A stretch of DNA of 64,000 nt from Deltaproteobacteria bacterium (GCA_016713425.1 JADJPE010000005.1:3720001-3784000), one strand, 5' to 3'. Shown: positions 16,864 through 26,433, counted from the first letter of the stretch. Numbers and translations: made by a program. The notes: generated from the letters alone by a model not told the origin.

Positions 16864-18465
16864 CTATGCGATGTCGGCGAGGGCTCGGTTGAAGGCCTGC
16901 TCGACCATCTGATCGTAGACTCCGATCTCCCACCGGGAATGATCGCGCCTGTTGCGTTCGGCAACCGTTTTTGATGAGGGCAAGAGAGCTGTCAGCGCCG
17001 ATTGGAAGGATTCGGCGAACGCCCCGAGCGCTCTCTCGTCACGCGCCAGGTGAGCGACGATCGGCGCGGTGAGCCGTTGCGTGACCGGACCGGTGACCAA
17101 GCACTGCGGTCGCGCCCCCGAGATGGTATACTTGCAGCCGTCCGACCAATGAACGCCGTCGGATTTTGCCGCCCCAAACAAGCGATTCCAGACCTTGTCC
17201 AACAGTTGGGGCGGCACATAGGTTTCCGGTCGAAGAACCTGGTCTAGTCTCGCCGGGTCGACTTCGCCCCGGTTCACCATCTCCAAGACGGCCACCGCTT
17301 CTTGGAAGTTCAAGATGGGCGTCGTGTACTCATCGGAACGGCCGTAGGTCTGGTAGAAACCGAAGAGTTGGCCCAGGCTCAGTTTCCCTCGGGCTACGGA
17401 CTCAGCCACGTTGAGCGCGGTGGCATAGTCGATTGGGCCCGCGCTGGCCGACTTCCCAAAATGCTCGCTAAAATAGACGGGGTCTCCGGGTCTGGCGGTC
17501 GTCAAGGCCTTGAGCGTGGGGACGTCGATGAGTCCCTCGTCGGCGCGGCGTGCGATCGCGACCGCGTCCGTTGCGCTGACATCGGCCGCGCGCGACAGTT
17601 GGTAGGCAAGAAGACCGCGCGCCCCGACCCCGTCCAGAGCCTCAGGTCGGTCGTTGGCCGCCGTCAACCGACGGTTCAGGAGCGCGGTGAAGGTTGGGCT
17701 CGAGAGGATGTCGTGTGACGAAGCGGCGTCCAGGAGTCGAGACGCATCATGTCGCGCGTGCTGGATCCAGACTTCGCGCGGCGTCGTGATTCCGAGCGCG
17801 GCGTGAAGCTCATCGAGCGGTTGGATTGGGCCCGACTTCCTGAATACGACGTCCCAGTATTTCTCGAGCGCGGGCGTGCCTCCGTGATTTTCCACCGCGA
17901 GCGCGAACGCCAAGCGCGTGGAAAGCGGCGCGCCGGAGCCCCCGTAGTTGCTGTTGTTCGTGATTTGCTCGAAAGCTTTTCCGTGGATGGCGCCGAGACC
18001 CGAGAGCTCCGCGGCCGCAAGCCGCACGGCGGCGGGGTCGACGCCGTTGCGAGCAAGCTCGTTCAGCAGTTCGCCGTCCACGAGATGGCCGGCTGCGCGG
18101 GCATCGTATGCATCACCGGCGCTTGTCGTCCTGGCCGTCACGACCTCGTTCACCGATCGGTCGATCTCAGGACGGGCCAAGAACAACGGCTGAGCGGCTC
18201 GAGGCTCGTTTCCGCCCGCCGGTGAGCCGGCGAGGCGGCTTCGACCCACGCTTGTCGTCGAGGTGGCTTCGGGCGCAGCGCCGCGCCCCAGGGTCGTGCT
18301 CGAGGCACCCCACGGCAGCTCGTCCGGTGATGTCGCGGTGGCTGTCCGTGATGTGGTCGGCCCGGTGACTTCGACCGGCGCTGGTCCTGGTCCCCGGCGG
18401 TCGAGGCGTGGGTCGCGTGAAGGTCCGGTCGAGACCGGCGAGGCTGCGTTGACTGATGTTCCCAT
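16864..18465 (-). CDS. Unknown protein with disordered N-terminal third
   Basis: 533 residues from the ATG at 18465. The frame is open to 18837, but that part overlaps proB, so the start must lie downstream of 18614. The first 100 or so residues are Pro/Ser/Thr/Arg-rich and likely disordered. The rest (about 110-533) is mainly helical in composition, with a Cys pair (SDGCKYTISGARPQCLV) near the C terminus that could be a disulfide. No signal peptide is evident. I do not recognise a family. It follows proB by 148 bp and converges on the GH13-D gene with 34 bp between. No function is proposed. Confidence 0.6.
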   Translation of the reverse strand: MGTSVNAASPVSTGPSRDPRLDRRGPGPAPVEVTGPTTSRTATATSPDELPWGASSTTLGRGAAPEATSTTSVGRSRLAGSPAGGNEPRAAQPLFLARPEIDRSVNEVVTARTTSAGDAYDARAAGHLVDGELLNELARNGVDPAAVRLAAAELSGLGAIHGKAFEQITNNSNYGGSGAPLSTRLAFALAVENHGGTPALEKYWDVVFRKSGPIQPLDELHAALGITTPREVWIQHARHDASRLLDAASSHDILSSPTFTALLNRRLTAANDRPEALDGVGARGLLAYQLSRAADVSATDAVAIARRADEGLIDVPTLKALTTARPGDPVYFSEHFGKSASAGPIDYATALNVAESVARGKLSLGQLFGFYQTYGRSDEYTTPILNFQEAVAVLEMVNRGEVDPARLDQVLRPETYVPPQLLDKVWNRLFGAAKSDGVHWSDGCKYTISGARPQCLVTGPVTQRLTAPIVAHLARDERALGAFAESFQSALTALLPSSKTVAERNRRDHSRWEIGVYDQMVEQAFNRALADIA

Positions 18466-18613
18466 GTGCAAGGTATCGGGTCGCGCCCTCGACTTGTTCT
18501 CCGCAACGACACCGCGCCCGAACCCGGCCGGGACGATGGCGAAAGAGGCACGAAGTCCGGGGGCCGCCCGGGGTCGCCATCGTTCACGGACGGTTACCGC
18601 TGTCCGGTTCGAC

Positions 18614-19825
18614 TCAGAGGATGACGAGATCGTCTCGATGGATGACGGCGTCGCCGCTGTGGAACCCAAGGACATGATCGATGTCGCGGCTCGAGTGTCC
18701 TCGGATTTGCTCGATGTCTTGGCGCGAATAGCGGGTGAGGCCGCGCGCGAACACCTTGGGTGGTTCTCCGGCCGGAACGTCGAGCGCGATGTCGACGCAG
18801 TCGCCCTCTGAGAATCCCCCCTCGACGCGGCGCACACCGGATGCGAGCAAGCTCTTGCCCCGATGACGCAGCGCGTCGGCGGCGCCCTGGTCGACGAAGA
18901 TCGTGCCTGACGGTCGGAGTGTGTGCGCGATCCAATGGTCGCGGCTCTTGAGTTGCGCGCCGTCGCGATCGGGCATGATCAAGGTGCCAACGTCTTGGCC
19001 GCTCAGAAGCGCCTGGAGCGCGCCCGGGGACTTGCCCGAGATGATGGCGACGAAGGCGCCTCGCGCCGCGGCCGTGCGCGCGGCGCGTAGTTTGGAGACC
19101 ATGCCTCCGCGGCCGTACTTCGAGGAACCGGCGCGCGCGACGCGGTCGAGCAGGGGATCTTTGGCCGAGACCTCCCGAATCCGGTTTCTTTCTTCGTCCT
19201 CGACGCCTTCGGCGACGCTCAGCATCACGAGAAGGCGCGCGTCGACGACGTTCGAGACCTGCGCTGCGAGTTCGTCGTTGTCGCCGAAGGCGATCTCTTC
19301 GAAGGAGACCGTATCGTTCTCGTTGATGATCGCGACCGCCTGACGGCGCGCGATCTCTCCGAGCGCTCGGCGGGCATTCAAGAATCGCTTGCGATTGGCC
19401 AAGTCGGCGTGGGTCAGGAGGACCTGAGCGACGGGCACATCAAACTTACGAAAGGCCGCCGACCACGATTCGACGAGCTTGCTCTGCCCAACGGCCGCCG
19501 TCGCCTGCAAACCAGGCATCGATTTGGGGCGCGATTTGAGTCCGAGCAACCCCATCCCGGCGGCGATGGCGCCCGAGGAGACGATGACGGGCCAGCGCCG
19601 GACGCCGATGATCGGCGCGATCTCGTCGGCCAGCCGGCGGATGGTGCGCGGCTCGATGCGTCCTTGGGCGTCGGTAATGACGCCGGAGCCGATCTTGATG
19701 ACGATCTGGCCTGAACGTGCGTGGCGTTCCAAGTCGCGCCGCAGGTGACCCTCCGGTTCCTGCTGACGGCTGCGTTTGCCTACGCCTCGCGCCGCCACCC
19801 GTGATCTGCTTCCTGGCGCATTCAT
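18614..19825 (-). CDS. proB: Glutamate 5-kinase
   Basis: 403 residues. It phosphorylates glutamate in the first step of proline synthesis. Visible family motifs: VIKIGSGVIT near residue 42, VSSGAIAAGM, the glutamate-binding AIINENDTVS, FGDNDELAA and SKYGRGGM. The C-terminal 110 residues have the PUA-domain pattern (FVDQGAADALRHRGKSLL, VEGGFSEGDCVDI, HVLGFHSGDAVIHRDDLVIL), as in enterobacterial ProB. The N terminus has about 38 extra residues before the kinase core. Its ATG overlaps the stop of the upstream lipoprotein gene in an ATGA, so the two are translationally coupled. No proA is next to it. Confidence 0.95.
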   Translation of the reverse strand: MNAPGSRSRVAARGVGKRSRQQEPEGHLRRDLERHARSGQIVIKIGSGVITDAQGRIEPRTIRRLADEIAPIIGVRRWPVIVSSGAIAAGMGLLGLKSRPKSMPGLQATAAVGQSKLVESWSAAFRKFDVPVAQVLLTHADLANRKRFLNARRALGEIARRQAVAIINENDTVSFEEIAFGDNDELAAQVSNVVDARLLVMLSVAEGVEDEERNRIREVSAKDPLLDRVARAGSSKYGRGGMVSKLRAARTAAARGAFVAIISGKSPGALQALLSGQDVGTLIMPDRDGAQLKSRDHWIAHTLRPSGTIFVDQGAADALRHRGKSLLASGVRRVEGGFSEGDCVDIALDVPAGEPPKVFARGLTRYSRQDIEQIRGHSSRDIDHVLGFHSGDAVIHRDDLVIL

Positions 19826-20892
19826 TTCGGTGGGGCTTTCTTGTCGGATGCGGCACGACCACCCCCGATCACCGTGCTGGTGCGTGTTCCGCCCTTCAGG
19901 AAGGACAGTGGGTCGAGGTCCACCGGGTGTCGCGTGATCGTAGGCTCGAACTCGGTGGGTTTGATCTCGATGCCCTCGATGAGCGCGACGGAGGTCTCGA
20001 GGCCGAGCGTAAGTTTCGCCGGCTCCGCAGCATCTTTGAGCGGTACCGCCAGCACGCCGTCCAGGCTACTCTTGACGGGAACGCCGGACTTCTCATCGAC
20101 CCACAGGGTGCCCGACAGCGATTCTGGGGTTTTCGGGCCATCGGAGCCGGCCACCTCGACGGGGCCCGCCCCCGCGCCCAAGGCGAAACGATATCGAACC
20201 GCGGATCGTTCGTTGATGACCTCCGTACCTGCCTCCTCAAGGCGAAGCCATTCGCCGAAGTAGCGTGTATACACGCGCAGTGGCTGCCATGCTTCGTCGC
20301 GCACCTTGAGATGATGTCCTTTGATCATCCCCTGCACGTACATCTTGCCCGGTCCGTTGCGCACGAAGTGGACCCCATTGGTGTAGATCGACTCGCGCTC
20401 GAGGTTGCCGTCGCCGTCTTTTTGGATCACCTGAAACGAACCCGCGAGGCCGTGCCGGAGCACAGTATCTTCGACGATCGAGAGCGTTCGACCGCTCGTG
20501 ATCTTGAAGCGGGCGACCCCGTGGTATTCGACGAAACCCAATCGCTCGACGACCTCCTCGAACGGCATGGTGAGCACCCGTTCTTGCACCTGGCGGTCGT
20601 CGTCGAGGGCGTGTGCGTCGATCGGTTCCGCAGCCCGACGCTTGATCGCGTCGGCCACTTGAAGCTTGCCCCAGACTTGTCGGAGCGGCGTTGATGGTGA
20701 TTCGCCGCAGCCTCCACAGCCTGTGCCCATGATGCCCGCGCTGGCGACAACGAGCGCAACACTCAACCCGGGGTGGCGTTCAGACGCAAAGAGCCGAGGG
20801 CTCCGGCGAGCTCCGGGCCGAGAACGAGCGAGCACGCGTGCGGGCCCGACCGGGAGCGCGAGCGCGCGAGAGCGGGAGCGTTCTTTTCGCAC
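19822..20892 (-). CDS. LolA-like exported lipoprotein, unknown function
   Basis: 356 residues. The N terminus is long and Arg/Pro-rich, then a hydrophobic stretch ends at GIMGTGCGGC, a plausible lipobox; the true start could be nearer that stretch. The body reads like a beta-rich fold of the LolA/RseB superfamily: repeated strands around VARFKITSGRTLSIVEDTV, WLRLEEAGTEVINER and SGTLWVDEKSGVPVKSSLDG, with a DxxTGxP-like turn that is common in those lipid or lipoprotein carriers. Function is not established. It sits between a membrane protein gene (36 bp upstream) and proB (4-bp overlap), so it probably shares their transcript. Confidence 0.6.
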   Translation of the reverse strand: MRKERSRSRALALPVGPARVLARSRPGARRSPRLFASERHPGLSVALVVASAGIMGTGCGGCGESPSTPLRQVWGKLQVADAIKRRAAEPIDAHALDDDRQVQERVLTMPFEEVVERLGFVEYHGVARFKITSGRTLSIVEDTVLRHGLAGSFQVIQKDGDGNLERESIYTNGVHFVRNGPGKMYVQGMIKGHHLKVRDEAWQPLRVYTRYFGEWLRLEEAGTEVINERSAVRYRFALGAGAGPVEVAGSDGPKTPESLSGTLWVDEKSGVPVKSSLDGVLAVPLKDAAEPAKLTLGLETSVALIEGIEIKPTEFEPTITRHPVDLDPLSFLKGGTRTSTVIGGGRAASDKKAPPK

Positions 20893-20928
20893 TCAGTGCG
20901 CCTACCATGGCTTCGTCCCTCGTGACGA

Positions 20929-21651
20929 TCACAGATCGCCGGTAGGAAGGGCCTTTGGGGTGTGGGTCGGCGCGGGCAGCTCCGGCGCCGCCCGCGATAC
21001 CAAAGGTGCCATGATCGTGGAGAGCGTCCCGGAGACCATCCCGGCGGCGGCGGCGAAGGCGGTATCGGCGATCAGCTCTCCGATGAGCGTCGGCTCGGGG
21101 GTCATGAAGCCACTGATCAGCCCCTGGAGGAACGTAAGCGTGAACCCAAATCCGAAACCTGCCCCGAAACTGCGAACGGTTCCGCGAACCAGCGTCGCGA
21201 GGCGCTGACGGAGCGTTGGGCGCTGGCCGAGGTCGCGCATCCCGGCCAGGGAGGCGCGCTCCCAAAGCGTTCGAGCCACGCGGGTCGCCAGCGGGACCGG
21301 CAGCAGGTAGGTGAGGGCGGCGAGCCATCCGAAGCCGTGCCCAATGGCGTAAAGAGGGACCAACCACGCCATCCAGGCGGCGCCGAGCCCGATGCTCAAG
21401 GTCGCCCCGAGTTGCCCGGTCGTGCGCATTTCGTCCCATGCGGCCCGGCTGGCGAGCAGGCGTTTTGATGGCGGGTCGGGCGCAGCCTCGACCGCGGATG
21501 CCTGGCGGATGGCTTCGATTCGGTCGTTCCACCGTCGATTCTGTTCGGTGTCCTGAGTGATGAGGAGATGGAGCGCCATCAAGGGCTCAACGATGGCCGG
21601 GAGCGTCTCGGTGGGTTCCTCTTTCTTGATCGGGACGAGCGGGTCCGGCAT
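20929..21651 (-). CDS. Membrane protein of unknown function
   Basis: 240 residues. The N-terminal 80 residues are soluble. Four hydrophobic segments follow: LGATLSIGLGAAWMAWLVPLYAI, WLAALTYLLPVPLA, FGAGFGFGFTLTFLQGLISG and ELIADTAFAAAAGMVSGTLSTIM. Between the second and third is an Arg-rich loop (RTLWERAS and RPTLRQRLATL). The Gly-rich helices could pack tightly in an inner-membrane bundle. No family recognised. It lies directly upstream of the LolA-like lipoprotein and proB on the same strand. Confidence 0.6.
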   Translation of the reverse strand: MPDPLVPIKKEEPTETLPAIVEPLMALHLLITQDTEQNRRWNDRIEAIRQASAVEAAPDPPSKRLLASRAAWDEMRTTGQLGATLSIGLGAAWMAWLVPLYAIGHGFGWLAALTYLLPVPLATRVARTLWERASLAGMRDLGQRPTLRQRLATLVRGTVRSFGAGFGFGFTLTFLQGLISGFMTPEPTLIGELIADTAFAAAAGMVSGTLSTIMAPLVSRAAPELPAPTHTPKALPTGDL

Positions 21652-21780
21652 CGACGTGTTCCTTATCCGAGTGTAACTCGGTTGCCGGACGGAATTGTTC
21701 CTCGTTTTCCCGGGAAATGGGCGGACGATCCGCCCGTTGCGGACACCTACACAGCGATTTTGCGGATTGACACCGGTCGG

Positions 21781-22998
21781 TCAGCCGCCCGCATCGGGGG
21801 CGGGCGCGAGATCTTCGCGGACTGACGGGTGGGACAGCAGGGCCCGGATGCCGGTCCGGAAGACCGCGGCCCCGGTCATCGGAAGCGCGAGGGCGAGCAT
21901 GGGCTCGATCGCTTGCTGAATGATCCCCAGTGCCACGAGGACGGTGAGGGTGGCTGCGACCGCGAGATGAACCTGGAGGTATCGTCCGACGAGATCTGCG
22001 CGCCGGCGCCACGTCGACGCGCGGAGGGACCAGTAGGCGAGCGCGAGTTCGACCGGCGGGAAGAGCAGAAGGTTCCAGTTCTGGTGGTAGAACTCGTAAT
22101 CCGAGCCGAGCCAAAACGCGATGTGCGCAACGCCAACGAGACCGAAGGCGAGCCCGCGAAGTCCGAGCGCGGCGCGCGTCGATGGGAGGGCGAGGGTGAG
22201 GATGAACATCGGGACCAGGAAGAAGAGGTAGACTTTCGTCCACGGCCAATCCCAGCGCTCTTTGCCGTCGAAGTTGAGGGATGTGTAGTCGACATAGGTG
22301 TGACGAACGAAGGGCTCATCGTGAATGCGCGCGTGGTCCAAGAGGTTCTCGACGCCCTCCGGCATGAATGTCGCGTCCCAGGCACTGAGCGGCGTATCGC
22401 TCATTCCACTCCCGGCGAGATCCATCGCGAGGTAGAGCCAGGGGCGATCGCGCATGTGGGCGAGGACCCGCTCTCTGTACGTGCCTGCGACCGGGTATTG
22501 GCCGGCCTTCGTGAGTGCGCCGCCGAGAACCTCATCGAAGAGGCGGACGGGGCGGGTCGTGCAGTTATCGAGGAGGTGATGATAGCGGTAGGCCCCGCGA
22601 CTGGGCGATTTCGCGATGGCGTCGAGTCGTCTTGCGACCTCGCCCGCCTCCGCGGGCGAGAACGCGAGCGTTCGCCCGGTGATCGTGCGATCTTCGCCCG
22701 CATACTGCATGAGCAGTTCACTGTACGGCGTCACCTCCAGGCGGGCCTCGAGGTGGCCCTGGAGGACGCGCCACCAGAAGTGAGGTTGCGCCATTTCGAC
22801 ATAGCCGAAGTTGTACGCGAGGTCTTGCCCATCGGCCGTGACGACGCGGACGGCGCCATGGCCGAACATCGAATAGACGGCCCCGCCGGATCCCATGGTG
22901 ATGAGATCGATTCGCGGTGCGTCGTCCGCGTTGGGTTCGTCGGCTACTTCCGATTGGGCAAACGTCGCGAGAAGGACTGAGGCGCACAGCGACAGCAT
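21781..22998 (-). CDS. DUF4105 (Lnb N-terminal-like) exported membrane protein
   Basis: 405 residues with a signal peptide (MLSLCASVLLATFAQS). Residues about 28-200 carry the DUF4105/Lnb N-terminal periplasmic pattern: ITMGSGGAVYSMFGHGAVRV, NFGYVEM, RVLQGHLEARL, then YRYHHLLDNCTTRPVRLFDE, in which His and Cys look like thiol-protease-type catalytic positions. The C-terminal half has four to five hydrophobic segments. Members often lie in envelope-related operons; the substrate is unknown. The lipoprotein gene ending at 23050 lies 51 bp upstream on the same strand and may be co-transcribed. Confidence 0.75.
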   Translation of the reverse strand: MLSLCASVLLATFAQSEVADEPNADDAPRIDLITMGSGGAVYSMFGHGAVRVVTADGQDLAYNFGYVEMAQPHFWWRVLQGHLEARLEVTPYSELLMQYAGEDRTITGRTLAFSPAEAGEVARRLDAIAKSPSRGAYRYHHLLDNCTTRPVRLFDEVLGGALTKAGQYPVAGTYRERVLAHMRDRPWLYLAMDLAGSGMSDTPLSAWDATFMPEGVENLLDHARIHDEPFVRHTYVDYTSLNFDGKERWDWPWTKVYLFFLVPMFILTLALPSTRAALGLRGLAFGLVGVAHIAFWLGSDYEFYHQNWNLLLFPPVELALAYWSLRASTWRRRADLVGRYLQVHLAVAATLTVLVALGIIQQAIEPMLALALPMTGAAVFRTGIRALLSHPSVREDLAPAPDAGG

Positions 22999-23049
22999 GG
23001 GCCGTCCGTAGCAGATTCTTTGCCTTGCGCACCAGGCCCGTGTTCGTTG

Positions 23050-24132
23050 TCAGGGCTCTTTGATGCGGGTCCAAATGCGTGTTCGGACGACTTGCCGATC
23101 GCCGGCCGAGGCGTCTTCTTTGCTCGGGGCGGACGCGCGATAGGTGTAGCTCAGGGACGATCCGGCCTCGATGAAGCAAGGGTCGCGCGGGTCGACGCGC
23201 ACGGTGGATTCACTTTCACCGGCGATCAGCGCCGTGTGGTCTTTGGCGTCGACTTTGGCGTCGACTTTGGCGTCGACTTTGGCACCGGTGTCCGACCGGT
23301 CCGCGCCGCCGGGAGGCCCGAAACTTGATTTGCGCTCGAGGAGCACCGTGCCGTCGAATGGGCGTGCTCGCCAGGCTGTCTGCTCCGTGCCTTGCGCGGC
23401 TTCGATCAGGACGTTAGAAACCTGCGTTTCCGTTGTTTGGGGTGATGTGGACGCGGCTCGGGGGTCTCCGTCCGCGGGCCAAGCGGTCGACGCCGGATCG
23501 AAGATCGTCGCGATCTCTCTGGCCGAGAACATCGCGTCCGTGCGGGCTTTGAAGTGGGCTTCTTCGCGTTGCTTTTTCGGGAGCATATCTAGGAGGCGAG
23601 CCCTGATGTCTTCGCCGTCTTCGACGTCTTTCAGGGCGCCTGTCACCTCGCGTGATAGACGCATCGGTGGACCGACAAACGCAAAATAGCTGAGCGGCTC
23701 GAACATGATCGCCAGTTCTCCTCCCGCGCGAACACGGTGCATGACGCCAGGCGTTCTCGAGTCGAGCGCGATCGCGTAGCCCGTCCGCTTCGCGGTGACC
23801 TTCACGCCCTGGACTTCAACGTCAACGTCGACCAGTCGGGGTGCGAGGCTGTACTCGAGCGTCACCGTGTGCGCTGCGATGGGCGCCTCGCCCACGGTTT
23901 CGGTCCGAACCTCCTTGAATACGTAGCGGCAGGCCTGGGCGGGCGCGCCTTGCGCGCGCGGAGGCGCGACCACGTGCGCGTCGCGCGCGCCGACCTCGGG
24001 CGTTTTTGTCATGCGCCCGGTGGCTTCCGATTTGCACGCGACCAGACTCGGACTCCCGACGGCAGCGAGGATTGCGGTGGCGAGGAGGGCGAGCACCCGA
24101 ACGCGCATGCCCGATCCATACCATCTTAGCAT
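23050..24132 (-). CDS. Exported lipoprotein, unknown function
   Basis: 360 residues from the ATG at 24132, chosen because AGGAGG (24142-24147, reverse strand) lies nine bases upstream. The open frame reaches further up but runs into the divergent metalloprotease gene. The signal peptide ends in SLVAC. The mature protein has no family I recognise. Near the C terminus it carries an AKVD repeat (12-bp units at 23242-23277). Two late Cys/Asp/Pro segments precede a beta-rich end. It is divergent from the metalloprotease with only 33 bp between starts, so the promoters must overlap. Confidence 0.65.
   Translation of the reverse strand: MLRWYGSGMRVRVLALLATAILAAVGSPSLVACKSEATGRMTKTPEVGARDAHVVAPPRAQGAPAQACRYVFKEVRTETVGEAPIAAHTVTLEYSLAPRLVDVDVEVQGVKVTAKRTGYAIALDSRTPGVMHRVRAGGELAIMFEPLSYFAFVGPPMRLSREVTGALKDVEDGEDIRARLLDMLPKKQREEAHFKARTDAMFSAREIATIFDPASTAWPADGDPRAASTSPQTTETQVSNVLIEAAQGTEQTAWRARPFDGTVLLERKSSFGPPGGADRSDTGAKVDAKVDAKVDAKDHTALIAGESESTVRVDPRDPCFIEAGSSLSYTYRASAPSKEDASAGDRQVVRTRIWTRIKEP
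23242..23283 (-). repeat. 12-bp in-frame tandem repeat (AKVD)
   Basis: Three perfect copies of a 12-bp unit (plus strand TTTGGCGTCGAC) plus a half copy. They encode AKVDAKVDAKVDAK inside the lipoprotein. Confidence 0.85.
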
Positions 24133-24141
24133 GGCGTTTGA

Positions 24142-24147
24142 CCTCCT
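24142..24147 (-). promoter_or_regulatory. Shine-Dalgarno AGGAGG deciding the start at 24132
   Basis: CCTCCT on the plus strand is AGGAGG on the coding strand, nine bases before ATG 24132. The next in-frame ATG (24108) has no such site. Confidence 0.75.
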
Positions 24148-24165
24148 GCGTTCGAGGCGATACCC

Positions 24166-25098
24166 ATGAGGTTGGTGTGGGCGCTCGGCGTTGTCCTTGG
24201 TTTGGCGCTTGTCCAAATCCCCCCCCCGCTGTGTCGGCGGCGCGTCGTCGAGGCCTACGATCCCGCCCAGGATCGCGCCCCCAGTCCCCGTGCTCTGGCC
24301 GAGGTGCAAGCCGCCTACCGGGCGCTTTGTCCGGCCCGCGATTGCGGGCGGGGCCTCCTCTTTCAGAACCCAACCGTAGGGAACAACGCGGTGACCTGGG
24401 TCTCGGGATTGCGCGACAAGGACGCGACGACCGCGAGGATCGTCTATGGCCCCGACTTCCTCGACGGGCTCGACGCCACGTTCGGACCGGGCGCTTCCTT
24501 CGGTGTGCTCGCGCATGAGGTCGGACATCATCTCACGGCGGCACTGTCGGCTCGGATGCCGACGGACTCCTCATGGGACGAGGAGCTGCGCGCCGACTAC
24601 CTCGCCGGATGCGCGCTTTTTCGCAGTGGACGTCCTCCCGATGAGCTTGAGCATGCTCTCAGGGCGTTGGCAGAATCCGCGAGTGCATCGCATCCATCCT
24701 TTGCCCACCGCGTGCCCGCCGTGCGAAGGGGCTACGATGACTGCGGTCGCGCACAGCGCGAGTCGAAGGAGGACACGACGCCTTCGGATGGGGGCCAGCC
24801 TCCGCCGACTGCGCCCGGAAGCTTGCCTGGGCGCTTGCCGGGAGGCGAGCTTGGGTTGCCCGGTCTGCCGAAGGCGCCGTTCGGCCTGGCTCGATGGCTC
24901 TTGCCGCTCGATGCCCCGGGTCAGTCCGGATGTTGGCGCTACGCGTACCGGCTCTCAGATGAGGTGGATCGATTGGGGCCCATCGCGGCACCCAGGCGTG
25001 TGTCGCGCCGTTTTGGAGGGCGGGACGAATGCGACGGACATCGACAGGCCATGGCGAACGAAGGGGGGCGAGTGACCGATGCGTGTCGCTGCGAGTGA
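24166..25098 (+). CDS. Zinc metalloprotease-like exported protein (HEVGHH)
   Basis: 310 residues with an N-terminal hydrophobic segment (signal peptide or anchor). The zinc site is visible: HEVGHH at 117-122, then ELRADYLAG about 20 residues later, giving the third ligand seen in gluzincin-type metallopeptidases. FGPGASFGVLAHEVGHH resembles the family of putative neutral zinc metallopeptidases. The C-terminal third (from about 205) is Pro/Gly-rich, then Arg- and Cys-rich, and probably not catalytic. The stop lies 20 bp inside the following M23 peptidase gene, so the two are coupled and may act together on the envelope. Confidence 0.7.
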   Translation: MRLVWALGVVLGLALVQIPPPLCRRRVVEAYDPAQDRAPSPRALAEVQAAYRALCPARDCGRGLLFQNPTVGNNAVTWVSGLRDKDATTARIVYGPDFLDGLDATFGPGASFGVLAHEVGHHLTAALSARMPTDSSWDEELRADYLAGCALFRSGRPPDELEHALRALAESASASHPSFAHRVPAVRRGYDDCGRAQRESKEDTTPSDGGQPPPTAPGSLPGRLPGGELGLPGLPKAPFGLARWLLPLDAPGQSGCWRYAYRLSDEVDRLGPIAAPRRVSRRFGGRDECDGHRQAMANEGGRVTDACRCE

Positions 25099-26416
25099 TC
25101 TGAAGCCTTTCGTGGTCGGGGGCGCCGTCGCGCTCGCGTGTTTCGTCGTTTCACTGTGGTTTTTCGGTGACGACGAGACCGACCGCAAGGCCCACGACTC
25201 GGTTGCGACCGATGAAGCGGCTTCGAAGAACGGGCCGCAGAAGGCCGACGCGATTCGGTCCCCCGCGATCGCCTACGCGGTGCCAGCGGGACCCAAACCC
25301 GCCCCGTTCAGCGAGTATCATGTCGGTGCGTTGAGGAGCGGAGACTCGCTTTCGACATCGACGCTGCGCCTCGGGATGACCGCGAAAGACGTCGACGATG
25401 TCGTGGCCGCCCTCAAGCCGGTCTTCGACTTCCGAAAAGCGCAGCCCGGCCAGACCTACGAGTTTTGGCGCGATCCGGCCGGTGAACTCTCGCGTTTTCG
25501 CTACTCGGCCGACGAAGAGACGACGGTCGTGGCCTTCCGGGGCTCCGATGGGGCCTGGGCTGGCTTCCTGGAGCCGGTCAACGTGGTGACCGCGACCGTG
25601 ACCGTGGCCGGCGAAGTGAAGGGCTCGCTGTATCTTTCGATGGAGGCCCAAGGCGAGCGGCCTTGGCTCACGTTGACGTTGGTCGACATGTTTTCCTGGG
25701 ACATCGACTTCTTTACCGAGACGCACGAAGGTGATGCCTTCCGCATCTTGGTCGAGAAGCGTTTCAAAGGTGATCGCTTCCTCGGCTATGGTCGCGTGCT
25801 CGGCGCCGAGTACGCGCGTGTCGATGGGGCGAAGCATCGCGCTTTTCGCTACGAGCTCCTGAACGGTTCGATCGGCTATTACGATGAGCAAGGCAAGGCG
25901 CTCGAGAAGGCTTTCCTGAAGTCGCCGATCAAGTTTGCGAGCATTACCAGCCGCTACGGCCTTCGCAAGCACCCCATCTTGAAGTACGTGCGCGCCCATA
26001 AAGGCGTCGACTACGCCGCGCCGCGCGGCACAGCGATCTGGGCGATGGGCGACGGCGTGGTGAGCCGGGCGGGGTGGGCCGGTGGCTATGGGCGACTGGT
26101 GGCGATTCGTCACGCCAACGGTCTCGAGACACGCTATGCACATCTTTCGGGTTTCGGGCCCGGGATTCGAAGTGGCGTTCGCGTTCGGCAGAAACAGACC
26201 ATCGGCTATCTCGGGATGAGCGGTCTTGCGACCGGTCCTCATCTTCACTTTGAGGTTCTCCGCGGCGGACGCCACACGAATCCGCTCACGGTCGCCGCCC
26301 CGCCAGCGCCGCCGATCCCGGCCGCCGAGAAGGCTCGGTTTGCTCAAGCGATCGCGCCCATCGTCGAGCGCCTGGACGCGCCCGCCACGCGCGTGACTGC
26401 GGCGTTGGCGCCCTAA
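25079..26416 (+). CDS. M23 (LytM) peptidoglycan endopeptidase
   Basis: 445 residues. One N-terminal transmembrane segment (about 12-30) anchors it to the inner membrane with the rest in the periplasm. A central region (SLSTSTLRLGMTAKDVDDVVAAL, an OapA/Csd3-like fold) precedes the C-terminal M23 domain. The zinc motifs are intact: the His and Asp of AHKGVDYAA and the HLHFEV pair. The order matches MepM/YebA-type DD-endopeptidases, which cleave peptide cross-links during wall growth. The gene overlaps the metalloprotease gene by 20 bp. Confidence 0.88.
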   Translation: MRVAASDLKPFVVGGAVALACFVVSLWFFGDDETDRKAHDSVATDEAASKNGPQKADAIRSPAIAYAVPAGPKPAPFSEYHVGALRSGDSLSTSTLRLGMTAKDVDDVVAALKPVFDFRKAQPGQTYEFWRDPAGELSRFRYSADEETTVVAFRGSDGAWAGFLEPVNVVTATVTVAGEVKGSLYLSMEAQGERPWLTLTLVDMFSWDIDFFTETHEGDAFRILVEKRFKGDRFLGYGRVLGAEYARVDGAKHRAFRYELLNGSIGYYDEQGKALEKAFLKSPIKFASITSRYGLRKHPILKYVRAHKGVDYAAPRGTAIWAMGDGVVSRAGWAGGYGRLVAIRHANGLETRYAHLSGFGPGIRSGVRVRQKQTIGYLGMSGLATGPHLHFEVLRGGRHTNPLTVAAPPAPPIPAAEKARFAQAIAPIVERLDAPATRVTAALAP

Positions 26417-26433
26417 GCCACGCGGCACGCTCG

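Noticed and set aside
21829..22980. 383-codon plus-strand open frame opposite the DUF4105 gene
   Set aside because: Composition rich in Arg, Glu and Gly without family motifs; antisense shadow.
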